The position numbers and the translations under genes were made by a program. Positions 6,324-15,012 of a stretch of 15,721 bases of DNA are shown one piece after another (the first letter of the stretch is position 1; each line of letters starts with the position of its first letter). This DNA is from Gracilaria caudata (Eukaryota > Rhodophyta > Florideophyceae > Gracilariales > Gracilariaceae). The notes below the pieces were generated by a model. That model did no database searches, was not told the origin of the DNA, and was given only the letters and a program-made list of their open reading frames with translations. Location of the stretch: assembly GCA_030374735.1 (NCBI GenBank), contig JASCIV010000613.1, positions 1 to 15,721 on the forward strand, given 5' to 3'.

Positions 6324-7967
6324 AAAACTACTCGAACTGGTCGTCTCACTGAAGTCAGTAGTGAGTTGGGGATGTACGCCCACCTTAAGCCCACCTGTGA
6401 TCCCCTCCTCCATCTTCTTTTCGTCAGCAAGTCGCTTCCGATTGACCAGAAAGGCCCAAAAAACAAGTCCAAGAATCACCAACGCCGCCAAGTTTATCAC
6501 CGCGGTGAACAAGGCCACAGCGACCAACTGCGTGGCCATGAAGCGTGACTCGCCCACCACAGCCGTAAGCACCAGAATGTTTCCATACGCCTCAGTCTGC
6601 GGGAGCAGCACGTCCCGCCCCAACGCCACCGTCGCGCCCATGTACGCAAATCGCCCAGTCCACTGCGAAGCCGCGCTTTCAAACGACAGCGCAAAGTACA
6701 GCGGCAAGCCTTCAAATATCAGCGACATCAGTTGCACCCCCAGCAACTTCAATATGCGAGCACCCGTCCATTCACCCTTCTTCTTGAACCTCAGGAACGC
6801 CGAAATGGCGAAGTATAGACCTAGCGTTGCAGCACAAATCAGTATCATGATCTCCCAGAACAACAGCAGTGGCGGAACTTCCCGTAGATATGTCCGTTTA
6901 TCCTCTCCAATCGCCATGTCATCCATCTGAGTGCCAAGAAAAGATGCTCCGGCCATCGCAAAATGAAACCCCGATCCGCATTCCTCGCCTTCGTTTTCGT
7001 CTTCATCTCGAAAGTATACCACGTTTGGTGGTGGCTTACAGTCCATGCTTTCATTCTGAGATGGAATGCCTTCATCTCTTGACAATGGGTACTGATGAAT
7101 ACCGGAGCTGATGTTGCCCTGCAGTGTAGAAAGATTTACGGTTGGAAGTGAATAGAAGTCGTCTTTGAGGCAGCCGTAGTCCCATCCACGATGACCCACA
7201 GCTTTCCAGATTCCCTGATTGTACTGAGAGACATCCACCTCGAATACGAAATACCCATCACGTACAACATCACTCGACGCCTTGCTCTGCATTCGTAGTG
7301 TCTCTCCATGACAATCCGTAAAGCGTCCTTCGTAAAACTGATAAATGCAAGACGTTCTTCCCGTCAAGTGAATGTTCCCATCATCTCCACGTTCCGAAAT
7401 GTTCACCGGGCGCATGAGGATCGCTTTATCGCATTCGTCACCTATGCATCGACAAGCAGTCTGCACCTGCGTGGAACTTCCCACAATGTTTTCCCTCTGT
7501 GACGAAAACGAGTAGCGCACAACACCAACAGTGCCGAATCCCTTGGTCAAAAGTTCGCACCCCATATCTGAGTGTTCGCATTCGTCGCCTACGAGCGCGG
7601 AAAAAGTGTCGCGGTAAACAAGAGGCAGGGGAGAGCTTGTTCGTGTATGTCGGATGTCATGCTTTCGACCGGGGCCAAAGCCCCATGTTTGTATAGCTGT
7701 GCCAATAGCGTCCCGTAGTCTGTGGAGAATTGTTAGCGTCCCGCTGGGTCCGAGATCGTTGTTCACGTGCCGAAGTAATGGTCCGTCGGGAGTAGAGGTG
7801 TTTCGTTCGGTGTTCGGAATATTAGTAGGTTGGGGTTCTTGGGTGGCCGACAAGATGGCGAAAAGCGTCACGAACAGAAAGATCCCGACGGCAAAGAACA
7901 CAAACACCACGAACACGAACTTGAGTACATGGCAGACATTCGAGCACAGAAGCCGCAGACCTCTCAT
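6315..7967 (-). CDS. Multi-pass membrane glycoprotein with Cys-rich ectodomain, unrecognised family
   Basis: Intact single-exon frame of 550 residues from ATG 7967-7965 with A at -3. Residues 17-41 form a signal anchor or long signal peptide. Residues about 42-362 form a hydrophilic ectodomain with ten cysteines (130, 137, 172, 174, 179, 207, 219, 266, 310, 330) and sequons at N56, N189, N278, N285 and N305, ending in a strongly acidic DEDENEGEE stretch. Three further hydrophobic segments follow at about 364-393, 406-428 and 478-507. The tail is basic (NRKRLADEKK) and then Ser/Thr-rich, ending SSSSFAV. Four cysteines of the CRCIGDEC type cluster and suggest disulphide-bonded folding. The layout suggests a plasma-membrane or endomembrane receptor-like protein; no catalytic motif is visible and I do not recognise the family. 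It is intronless, with a hairpin in its presumed 5' leader. Confidence 0.85.
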   Translation of the reverse strand: MRGLRLLCSNVCHVLKFVFVVFVFFAVGIFLFVTLFAILSATQEPQPTNIPNTERNTSTPDGPLLRHVNNDLGPSGTLTILHRLRDAIGTAIQTWGFGPGRKHDIRHTRTSSPLPLVYRDTFSALVGDECEHSDMGCELLTKGFGTVGVVRYSFSSQRENIVGSSTQVQTACRCIGDECDKAILMRPVNISERGDDGNIHLTGRTSCIYQFYEGRFTDCHGETLRMQSKASSDVVRDGYFVFEVDVSQYNQGIWKAVGHRGWDYGCLKDDFYSLPTVNLSTLQGNISSGIHQYPLSRDEGIPSQNESMDCKPPPNVVYFRDEDENEGEECGSGFHFAMAGASFLGTQMDDMAIGEDKRTYLREVPPLLLFWEIMILICAATLGLYFAISAFLRFKKKGEWTGARILKLLGVQLMSLIFEGLPLYFALSFESAASQWTGRFAYMGATVALGRDVLLPQTEAYGNILVLTAVVGESRFMATQLVAVALFTAVINLAALVILGLVFWAFLVNRKRLADEKKMEEGITGGLKVGVHPQLTTDFSETTSSSSFAV

Positions 7968-8078
7968 TATAGTGATACCCTTTGTCGTGACGGTTTGGGA
8001 GCTCTACGGTACTCCGAAAATGAATAAGACTTTGCGCTCCAATGGCTCCGCAAGAACAGGGAGATGATGCATGCGTTT

Positions 8079-8098
8079 GCCTCGTCGGGAGACGAGGC
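8079..8098. other. Perfect GC hairpin upstream of the 550-codon gene
   Basis: GCCTCGTC-GGGA-GACGAGGC forms an 8-bp perfect stem with a 4-nt loop, about 110 bp upstream of the minus-strand ATG. If it is inside the transcript it would be a stable 5' leader structure. No tRNA fold could be made around it. Confidence 0.6.
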
Positions 8099-8495
8099 CT
8101 AAGGCGAGAGAGCAATGGGAGCCGAACCGCTATCGAACTTATGCAGACTCCGCATCCGTACCAGTAGCTTTGTAGCAATAATCCTTTGTACCAGATAACA
8201 ATGCAATCTCTTTGGCCGAATTGTTATCGAGTATCCTGTCATTCTCCGTTGGTCAAGGACATCCAAGAGCTATCACAAATGACCCTCAATATCCAATGAG
8301 GAAGAGTCAACAAGGAGTCCGAAAGTGTGAAGTAGAGCGTACACAAAAACGTAAGTTCATCGAAGGAACACCATTGGGTCCATTCGAGAATTCCTAAAGT
8401 CCTAGACTACCATGCTTCTGGACGAATTGAAACAAGACAAGTCAACTGCAATATTCTTCTCCACCAATGAGGTGAGATATCACTCTGTGGTTCGT
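8099..8495. other. Intergenic stretch, nothing recognised
   Basis: Upstream flank of the 550-codon gene. Short frames exist on the plus strand, but none has an ATG-started, protein-like composition that I can support. No TATA box was identified. Confidence 0.4.
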
Positions 8496-8642
8496 GGGAA
8501 TTTTCGGAAGGACACATTCTGAAACGTATGCCAACTCAAGGCCACTGGCCTTGAGTTGGCACACCTTGAGTTGGCATACGTTTCAGAGGCCACTGGCCTT
8601 GAGTTGGCACACGTTTCAGAATGTGTCCTTCCGAAAATTCCC
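8496..8642. repeat. Fold-back element with 49-nt near-perfect arms and GGCCACTGGCC cores
   Basis: The left arm 8496-8544 is the reverse complement of the right arm 8594-8642 with a single mismatch. The arms start GGGAATTTTCGGAAGG and end TTCCGAAAATTCCC. The 49-nt interior contains a further inverted/direct copy of the inner words: TTGAGTTGGCA occurs three times and GGCCACTGGCC twice. The core matches the cores of the fold-backs at 3469-3674 and, with one base changed, 3677-3744. No coding potential or transposase is associated. The arms' near identity suggests recent origin or ongoing homogenisation. Confidence 0.9.
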
Positions 8643-9042
8643 AGTAGACCTTTAGACAGCTGTTGTTTGGAAGTGAATATGCGCGATAAAATTTTGAGAC
8701 ACGTAGGCCTCTTACAACAAATATTGATGACAAAGTATTTCTGCTTTAAATACACATTTCTTTCTTTTCTACGTAGAATATACAAATAACTTGAACGCTT
8801 TAGTTGTCGATTATTCTTAATTGCACATCAAAATTTAAAGTTAACGGCTAAAAGTTAAACTTATGGCGCTTCAACGAATCCAATCAAGTTACAATATTAA
8901 TCTTTAGCCACCTTTTAATAAACGTCCATTGCAAAGCTCGTTTTGACACATTAGTTTAAAAACAGTTACTGTTAGGTGGTCAGAAAAACCAATCAATAAT
9001 GTCCTTGTTTTTTAATTTATGAATTAATTAAAACCCACCGCT
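8643..9042. other. AT-rich spacer, no gene seen
   Basis: AT-rich DNA with runs such as TTTTTTAATTTATG and no coding-like frame. I see no RNA gene or repeat that I can support. Confidence 0.5.
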
Positions 9043-9234
9043 TCATTCGAGCTCACGCTGTTGCGGAGCAAAAGACTTGTGACATAGTCTCGACTTCACC
9101 CAATATAATTTCTTGTTCGTGTCTAGCACAATCTGCTTCTGTAAGTCTTGCGAGCGTGTTAATCTGCGCTGTAAGTACTTGTATTCTGCCCGGGAATCGT
9201 TCTTCAAGCGCGCGAGCCGCTTCCAGAAAATGCG
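9043..9234 (-). other. Exon-like open segment, charged helical peptide, frame ambiguous
   Basis: Two overlapping minus-strand frames are both open and protein-like. One (9234-9043, 63 codons) is rich in Lys, Arg and Gln, for example WKRLARLKNDSRAEYKYLQR, and would be helical; it is preceded in frame by a TGA at 9237-9235 and then by 22 more codons from ATG 9303. The other (9238-9053, GTG start) reads as an amphipathic helix, LEAARALEERF and onward. TTACAG acceptor-like sites occur at about 9166 and 9139. This could be a decayed gene, an exon or chance; I cannot pick the frame. Confidence 0.25.
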
Positions 9235-9379
9235 TCACTCAAGAGAGTCGTGCCTCGCGAGAGTGGCAGATGGGCAATCTCGTGTGCAGCGTTGCTGACG
9301 CATGCCGTTCCGTACTAGCGCTCGCAGAGGTGCTCCCAGAACGGCGGCCGTTTGCGCGCGTCTACTGAAAACATTTGTT

Positions 9380-10470
9380 CATGCTGTCGCGGCACGCGAG
9401 AGCTACGCTACCTACACGTAACGCTCTCTCCTAAACAAGGCCAAAATCTTTCACGGCCGCTGCTTCATCATATCTATGGTCAGTCGGAACCGGAGTAAAG
9501 CTCTCGGGACTGGGTCTTGATACCCGTAGTCAACGCCCCCCTCGCAGCGAACCCGTCGTGCATTTCGTTCACTGAGGGACGCATTGTGAACGTGGCAGCA
9601 TGAGCGCCACGGTTTTGGGGGTCCCCCGCTTTTGGTGCACGATATTTGCATTCTTGTTCTGACTCACGTGATTCATGGGAGGTTTCCAAGCATGAAGCAT
9701 TGCCTCTCGCCATTAATACGCACTGCAAAGGGCTTCACTCGGGTAATACATCTACATCTTGAACAAGACTTTGGGAGCGAATCTGGGCTGAGGTGCTTCA
9801 TGAGTGATGGCATCGTGCGTTCCAGACCCAGATAGGTTTGCCACTGAGTATAAACAGTTTTTAACTGAATGGACGCAAGATAGGGTTGTTGTTGATTAGA
9901 CATCATGATGCGTGTTCATTCCCGTGGTTGTCGCTTGCGACGCAGGATACGATAGACTTTCACTTTTTATGTCAACAAGATGCTCTTTTTTTGTCTCATC
10001 CGGGACGCTTTTGCTGGATTGTCTGTTCTGAACGACGATTCCGAGGCCCCCATGCGCCCCGTCATTACTACTGTTCGCATTCATTGCAAAAGCCAAGCGT
10101 AAGCGAGACAACAGTGGAGCAGCTCCATCAATTCGATTAATGTGAATAAACCCATTTCGGAGTTTTGCTGGAGGAAAGGGCGCTTTTACGTATTTTTCGA
10201 GCTGCATATGAAACCACTTTTTTTTTCTGTCAGCCCTGGAAAGATCGGCTTGACTGCAGTCACGAGTGGTCTGGAACAGACACCGCTTTCTTGTCTCCCC
10301 TTCGACAGCAGTCGCTTGAATTCCGCCCTGAGCCCCGATATATGAACTTTTTGGATGAGGCACATGTTTCGATTGCTCTTTCTCTCGTGCGAAGCGCACA
10401 AGACAGGTGCGAACAGTTTGTTCATTTATCTCCGTCTCTTGCTCAAGCTTTGAACTCGATTTACTCTATT
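9380..10470. other. Stretch with overlapping short frames, no gene supported
   Basis: Several frames are open on both strands, the longest on the minus strand (10399-9896) but beginning at GTG. Minus-strand frames overlap end to end from 10399 down to 9451 in different frames, which could indicate a decayed or intron-containing gene. None shows a motif, helix pattern or signal peptide that I recognise. TGACTCACGTGA at 9659-9670 combines an AP-1/GCN4-like word with an E-box (CACGTG). Confidence 0.3.
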
Positions 10471-10479
10471 TAGATTGCC

Positions 10480-10698
10480 ATGTCAACTCAGGCTTTCTTC
10501 CCCGCACTGCTTCTTTCCGTCCTACCCCAATCGACAACCTACATCGACTTTATCGTCTGCAAAAAACCCCACTGCTCGTCAAATCAAGGTTTTCTTTTGG
10601 AAAATGACCCTTCTACGAACTGCAGCCATCTTTCTCACCGTTTTTGCCATTGCGAAAGCCAATTGTCCTCCAGGAGAGGAGTCGTTTCCAGGCTTTGA
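10480..10698 (+). other. Potential upstream ORF overlapping the GCC2/GCC3 start
   Basis: ATG 10480 (context GCCATGT, G at -3) opens a 72-codon frame that ends at 10698, past the main ATG 10604 and in a different frame. If transcription begins upstream of 10480 it would compete with the main start. The peptide is not recognised. It may simply lie in promoter DNA, since 10491-10530 is pyrimidine-rich. Confidence 0.3.
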
Positions 10699-11308
10699 CG
10701 TCTGTCTTCCTTGCGGGATAGACTTCTTCAAGTCTGGTGTGGGCGCTGGACCATGCCAACCTTGCCCACCAAACTCCTTCTCTGTCCCTGGCTCTGTCTC
10801 ATGCTTTTCATGCCCTCCTAATCAAGCGCTGCTTTCTACCGGACAATGCGGGAGTTGCCCGCCAGGTTCTTTCTATTTGAGTATCACTCAAGAATGCGTC
10901 GAATGCTCTCCAGGAACATTCTCTACCACGTCTAATATACTTCCACAATGTGAACAATGCCCTGATAATTCTTTCTCTGCAGGAAATGGAACGCAGTGCT
11001 TCTCCTGCCCTCCCGGAAAGGTTTACGTAGCCGAGACTGAAAGTTGTGTGGTATGTCCACCTGGAAGCGCTTACTTGGAGTTCAACCTTGAGTGCAGGCA
11101 ATGTGAATTTAATCAAATCACCGTGGGTAATAACGAAGAGTTTTGCATGTTTTGCTTTGAGAGCTTTGCGCGTCCGGGCAGTACTTCTTGCTTTACTTGC
11201 CCGGAGAATCAAGTGTTTTTGGCAGATCTGGATGCCTGCGGAGAATGCACCGGTGAGTATAATCCGTTTGATGCTTCTTGTTTCTTTCTTCCATCTACGC
11301 AAGGTTAA
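10604..11308 (+). CDS. Secreted cysteine-rich protein with GCC2/GCC3 (ephrin-receptor-like) repeats
   Basis: The protein has 234 residues from ATG 10604, with A at -3. I chose this start because it begins a clean signal peptide (MTLLRTAAIFLTVFAIAKA, cleavage expected before NCPPG); the in-frame sequence upstream begins only at a TTG. The mature part is built of repeated modules of the form C-x2-C-P-P/x-G/N-x-F/A ... C-x2-C, for example CQPCPPNSFSVPGSVSC, CGSCPPGSF, CVECSPGTF, CEQCPDNSFSAGNGTQC, CFSCPPGKV and CVVCPPGS, covering about residues 33-215. This is the GCC2/GCC3 or growth-factor-receptor Cys-rich pattern known from ephrin-receptor-like domains. No transmembrane helix or GPI tail is visible, so it is likely secreted or wall-associated; its ligand is unknown. 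One sequon (NGT, N128) is present. The last 17 codons before GGT TAA may be an intron. Confidence 0.85.
   Translation: MTLLRTAAIFLTVFAIAKANCPPGEESFPGFDVCLPCGIDFFKSGVGAGPCQPCPPNSFSVPGSVSCFSCPPNQALLSTGQCGSCPPGSFYLSITQECVECSPGTFSTTSNILPQCEQCPDNSFSAGNGTQCFSCPPGKVYVAETESCVVCPPGSAYLEFNLECRQCEFNQITVGNNEEFCMFCFESFARPGSTSCFTCPENQVFLADLDACGECTGEYNPFDASCFFLPSTQG
11253..11303 (+). other. Possible 51-nt in-frame intron (exitron-like) at the end of the GCC2/GCC3 gene
   Basis: GTGAGTATAA at 11253 is a strong 5' splice site. A pyrimidine tract (TTGTTTCTTTCTTCC) and CTACGCAAG, ending at 11303, make a plausible 3' site. The length is a multiple of three, and the stop TAA remains in frame after removal: retained, the protein ends EYNPFDASCFFLPSTQG; spliced, it ends right after CTG. 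The choice would alter one cysteine at the C-terminus. Confidence 0.4.
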
Positions 11309-12111
11309 GGCAAACAGAGGACAATCTCAGTTGACTCGTTAATGACGTTTACATAGCACATTGCAATTGTGGCAGACATAAAGAAACAAATGCAGTGCCC
11401 TTATGTTTTGCATTGTGCTCTCGAAAGTAAAATAGAAACGAAGACGACATGATAGCAATGGTTTCAATTTCTTTCAATTTTTGTATCCCTGGGGGCAACT
11501 ACAAAAGCACCGTGTAAAATAGTTGAAATACATTATGGAGGATCAGAAAGGGCATCAGAGTTGCGCAGCAGGCCTGTTGCGCAGTTTTTTTCGTGCGCTA
11601 CAATGTAACACTGAAGCAGGCTGAAAACCTGTTTCAAGATTTGTACAATGAAAAGTACAAGAAACGTCTTCTTCTTGAGCGAACGCTCCAAGACAATAAG
11701 AAAAGCATTTCATGTCGACTTCAAAAGAGATCGTGTAACCTTGAAAACTAAATTAAAGTTCCTTTCTAGCGGAGAGAAATAATTACACATAAATATATGC
11801 GAGCAAATACGTGCAACTTAGGTTCAAAGAAGACATAAAAAGAACCAATTTATTCTTTACGCCAAGAGAAATGATTATAGTACTGCCTCTCACCTTTTGC
11901 GTCTATTTTAAAAAGCTATGAGTCATTTTAAGTTACTCTGATCTATTAGCCATAAGCACCACAAACCGACCAAATCCGTTCAAATATTGCAATTACTTTG
12001 CAAAACTAATTTGAAATCACAAAAGTATATTACAAAAATTTTAAGAAAAATAGTGAACTAAATTTTATTAAAATATTTTGGAAACAATAGAGCCATTGAT
12101 GCCACCAGATT
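11309..12111. other. AT-rich intergenic region, no gene seen
   Basis: Downstream of the GCC2/GCC3 gene. Apart from the hairpin at 11562-11591 and a small one at about 11640-11659 (TTGTAC/GTACAA arms), it holds long AT-rich tracts without coding frames. I see no RNA gene I can support. Confidence 0.5.
11562..11591 (+). terminator. Palindrome followed by seven Ts, 253 bp after the GCC2/GCC3 stop
   Basis: TGCGCAGCAGGCCTGTTGCGCA (11562-11583) is a 22-bp palindrome with a single mismatched pair, followed by G and seven Ts. It looks like a bacterial intrinsic terminator, or like a stem plus Pol III T-run. In a eukaryote its role is unclear; it could mark an RNA 3' end. Confidence 0.3.
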
Positions 12112-12306
12112 CTATTTGTCAAGAAATGGCGCACGCGGTGGTCCACTCACCATGCGGTCGCCAACACGCCACTTGTTGAAGTTCGTGAGTCGTGGTGGGT
12201 GGTGAAACAGTCGAAGGTTGAGTGGTTTGCTACAAACATTTGCCAGCTTGCTGGCAACATCGAGCATCAGGCACACGTAGCCACGGTGACTGCTGTCCAC
12301 ATACAT
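12112..12306 (-). other. Exon-like frame with strong donor site
   Basis: From ATG 12306-12304 the frame encodes a 64-residue protein-like peptide (MYVDSSHRGYVCLMLDVAS and onward, later FNKWRVGDRM). After the codons for GDRM comes GTGAGT (12150-12145), a strong splice donor; the apparent C-terminus after it is Pro/Arg-rich and may be intronic. An acceptor-like ACTCGCAG lies just upstream of the ATG. No family is recognised. It could be an exon of an intron-containing gene or transposon scrap. Confidence 0.3.
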
Positions 12307-12746
12307 GCAGTCTGCGAGTTGTCATAACTCTGACTTCGGCTAAAAGACTTGCAGTGCCACGTAAGCCCCGCCGCATATGCTCTGTCATCAGAGCTTAACT
12401 TGAGCTTAATATCGGACGTTCTCTTACTTGTCTAATTGACATTCGGCTGTCATTGGAGTTGATAAACTCGGAGATGATTCACATTTCTTCACCAGCACAT
12501 GCAGTTTCTCGATCATTTCTTGTTCTGCAGTGCCCTTTCGCTTGCATTTCGTATCAGAAGTGTTGTAGATTAGGTGGCACCTGTTTATTCAAATGCTTGT
12601 ACCTTGATGCTTACGAGAACACCTTGTGCGCTCTGCGTTGTATAAATGCATTGCAGATGAGCTCCAAGCATGAACTCTGCATCCAACGCCCCACTTGCAT
12701 CCTCTCTAAGGTTCGCAACGAAAAATCCAACTTCGATTTTCTTTGC
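12307..12746. other. No supported gene; possible TATA box
   Basis: A plus-strand frame here runs on to 12806 and is cysteine-rich, but it starts at TTG and overlaps minus-strand exon-like sequence, so I do not call it. TGTATAAATG at about 12639 and TATATAAGG at about 12800 are TATA-like on the plus strand, with no convincing gene downstream. Confidence 0.3.
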
Positions 12747-13441
12747 TCAAGTACCGTGCTTTTTTTCTTCTCTACCAGAATCTGCGACAGGGGCTATCGT
12801 ATATAAGGAGAAAAGCACGTAAATGGAGTGAAGAAACTCGGAGCATGATTTTTCGTCGGGGAAGGCAACTTCGGTATTTTCATTGTACATAGGCGCTCGT
12901 TCATGTGCATCATCATTACAACCCATGTAATCCACTAATTCAGCCGACAACGTGTTCTCAAAACACATCCGCATCATACAACACTTTTCTTTGTTGCTCA
13001 AATTGTGACATATTGTCCTCATCTATCTCCTCGGCAAACTCACTTACGCGTGGAAAATGGCGGGGGGCCAGCCAGTGTCACAGGCAACATCGATAAAGAC
13101 GAGCACTTCACTCGAAAGGCTTTGGTATTCAATGAGACAGAGAAGCGTGTACTGAAGGCTGAGTAGCAGTTTGTTGTACTGGGAAAGGCGGCGCTCAAGT
13201 CGGATGTGAGAGCTTACTGGTCGAATGCAACTATTCTTTGTGATGGAGAAGAAGGAGAGGTGTGAGTTTTTGCCATGCAAAGGGATGTGAATGGTAAAAA
13301 GAGGATATTCTTCTTTCTTATTTTCTGTAGGCAAAGAGGATCATGCGGTGATTTCTGAGTTGTCGCTATAGCCCACAAGAATGTACGCGACGGTTTGGAA
13401 GGAAGTATTCGTTGGTGAAATAAGCGACGGTGAATCGACAT
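12747..13441 (-). pseudogene. Minus-strand coding-like region broken across frames
   Basis: Protein-like sequence runs down the minus strand but changes frame. Open stretch one (about 13441-13044) has a TGA at 13343-13341 and then 95 good codons (for example IPLHGKNSHLSFFSITK and LVFIDVACDTGWPP) ending at TAA 13046-13044. Stretch two follows in another frame (EEIDEDNMSQFEQQRKVL) to TGA 12960-12958. Stretch three (FENTLSAELVDYMGCNDD and onward) is in the third frame and ends at 12747. The changes fall near a C6 run (13067-13062) and a T4 run (12963-12960), as expected for single-base indels by mutation or assembly error. Alternatively, GTAAGTGAG at 13047-13039 is an excellent donor, which would make the first stretch an exon. 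The family is unknown. A fourth frame (to 13214) is also open. Confidence 0.35.
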
Positions 13442-13642
13442 TGCACTAGTCGTACGATCTCCTTTTCTAGCAATCGCAATGGACGACTTCTTTGAAGCAT
13501 TCTTTGTGGCCTGGAAAGAAGACTTGGAATGAACTAACTTGAAAGTGTGAATACTTCCTGAAGGTGTTGATTTCTCGTAGAAAGTACGGCTATAACGCGA
13601 TCAAGGAACTGCGCTGAGCTCAAGCTATGAACTTAGAAGGGA

Positions 13643-13738
13643 ACCAACGAGTAAGCTGCCTTCTCTGGTTTGTGGTCGTCAGCAAGTTGCTGACCACCAC
13701 ACACCATAACATGCAGCTTACTCGTTGGTATATAAAAA
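13643..13738. repeat. Fold-back abutting a TATA box
   Basis: The outer arms ACCAACGAGTAAGCTGC (13643-13659) and GCAGCTTACTCGTTGGT (13713-13729) are perfect. After a 6-nt internal loop on each side, the inner arms (13666-13685 and 13687-13706) pair with two mismatches around a one-base loop. TATATAAAAA at 13729-13738 begins at the last base of the right arm. A hairpin of about 43 nt per side beside a TATA box could be a regulatory element, or a fold-back that captured or supplied a promoter. No gene is seen immediately downstream on the plus strand. Confidence 0.8.
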
Positions 13739-13746
13739 CCCGCTGG

Positions 13747-13955
13747 CTTGGAGTGAGCCTGGGGTAGAAGCTACCTCGTTGCGGTGGTGCAATCATTACA
13801 TTTGTAAAGAAATGACTACGCTTTAGAACCGGAGATACTGCGCTTGATGATGTCAAATAGGGCTGCATAATATGGATGTCCTTCACATCAGCCAAAAAGG
13901 CAATGCGAATAGTTGTCTTCAGTTGGGTTTGGACAATTTCCGGCGTTGTGCATTG
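13747..13955 (-). other. Exon-like open segment
   Basis: The minus-strand frame begins after an acceptor-like GTGTTTGCAG (AG at 13957-13956) and reads CTTPEIVQTQLKTTIRIAF, then LADVKDIHIMQPYL and onward, about 70 codons before it runs into the fold-back. It looks protein-like but has no ATG at its beginning. No family is recognised. It may belong to the same decayed or intron-containing minus-strand gene as 12747-13441. Confidence 0.3.
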
Positions 13956-13961
13956 CTGCAA

Positions 13962-14442
13962 ACACGCGCTTCTAAAAGCGTAGAGTTCAAGTATGATTCA
14001 ATGTGCGTTTCCCGTACTTCAAACCATGAATGAGACGTCTCTTAGAAGAGCAAGCTGTGCTACAACAAAACTGAGCAAAGTGACATATTTTTTAAATTAA
14101 ACTAGAACCTTGAAAAGCACGGGGATTTGGAACAGATTGATGTTAGACCTGAGAAGGTTTTGCTTAGTCGTTCAAAACATCAACAAATGTTTCTGTTTGT
14201 ATTCTTTAAAATATTCAGAAAGCAGGTTTTAAGATAATTGATTTGATTGAAGCTAGCCATATGTTGATTGGTCCATAATTTTAAACTGCTTCAGAACTAA
14301 TTTGAAGTGCTCAAAATAAGCAATCAGTTTGCCTTTAGTTTAGAGCCGGAAATAAATTATGCCAAGAGCTGAAGTACAAAAATTAATTTATTTTATACAC
14401 GTATAGAACTGATTGCATGTTGTATGTGTGTGACCGTTGTAA
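13962..14442. other. AT-rich intergenic stretch, nothing seen
   Basis: Contains AT-rich tracts and no coding-like frame, RNA gene or repeat that I can support. Confidence 0.5.
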
Positions 14443-14478
14443 TTCAGTTCTTGCGTGGCTGCCAACGCAAGAACTGAA
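14443..14478. repeat. Perfect 14-bp stem hairpin with A-run
   Basis: TTCAGTTCTTGCGT (14443-14456) and ACGCAAGAACTGAA (14465-14478) are exact reverse complements around an 8-nt loop, followed by a run of As. On the minus strand the right arm and A-run form TTTTTTTTTTCAG, a strong splice-acceptor look-alike. Confidence 0.8.
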
Positions 14479-14616
14479 AAAAAAAACTCGCGCAAAAGTT
14501 TGAATTCGAATAGCGTTAGAGGACCAAATTGAACAGCTCTGCCACGTATCCAGGGTCTCGCGTAAAACGCTCATGTTGTAACGCATTTGGCCGTCGAATA
14601 TTGGAGTAGCTTCCAT
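14479..14616 (-). other. Exon-like frame, N-terminus plausible
   Basis: From ATG 14616-14614 the frame encodes MEATPIFDGQMRYNMSVLRE and onward for about 45 protein-like codons, before reaching the T-run of the neighbouring hairpin. The same frame is open upstream to about 14706. An opposing plus-strand frame from ATG 14636 (62 codons) is also protein-like, so at most one is real. No family is recognised. Confidence 0.25.
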
Positions 14617-15012
14617 AACGTCGAAGCCCGACGTAATGTCAGAACCAGAAGATGCCTTTACAACTATGATTAAAAAGCCGAATGCCGTTGTCCTGCTTGA
14701 TAGTAGTTATTTTTGCACAATAGCAACAGCATCGGGCAAAGTGTCTCCGTTCCCTAGAAACCAAAAAATGGCATCCTGGTTCCATGCTGCGTTTCATTGG
14801 AGTGGTGTCGATGAAAGCAGGTAGTCTAGAACTAAGTTTTTGAATAATTTTAGGACTTGACCGCCGCTCATAGCATCACAAACATCTGATGGAGTGCATG
14901 GGACTCTCGTAAAAGTACAACACATCGAGTTTTGCTTGTCCCGAGTGTAGCACTGCCAACAAGTGACTGTTGCAACAATACCTTCGTACTATTTTTCGCT
15001 GCAGGCCTTCTG

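Noticed and set aside
8050..8130. tRNA-like structure around the GC hairpin
   Set aside because: Only one stem forms; there are no acceptor, D or T arms with the expected conserved bases.
8480..8785. Minus-strand frames through the fold-back at 8496-8642
   Set aside because: The repeated peptide words simply reflect the inverted and tandem repeats, with no sign of coding selection.
823..9237. Stop-codon reassignment or recoding to explain in-frame TAG and TGA codons
   Set aside because: The intact genes (copies A and B, the 550-residue gene, the GCC2/GCC3 gene) end normally at TAA or TGA, so local decay or introns are simpler.
9896..10399. 167-codon minus-strand frame
   Set aside because: It starts at GTG and has no motif, helix or signal peptide, and opposing frames are equally open. 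Mentioned only as an unsupported stretch.
12453..12806. Cysteine-rich 117-codon plus-strand frame
   Set aside because: It starts at TTG, its cysteines have no regular spacing, and its end overlaps protein-like minus-strand sequence.
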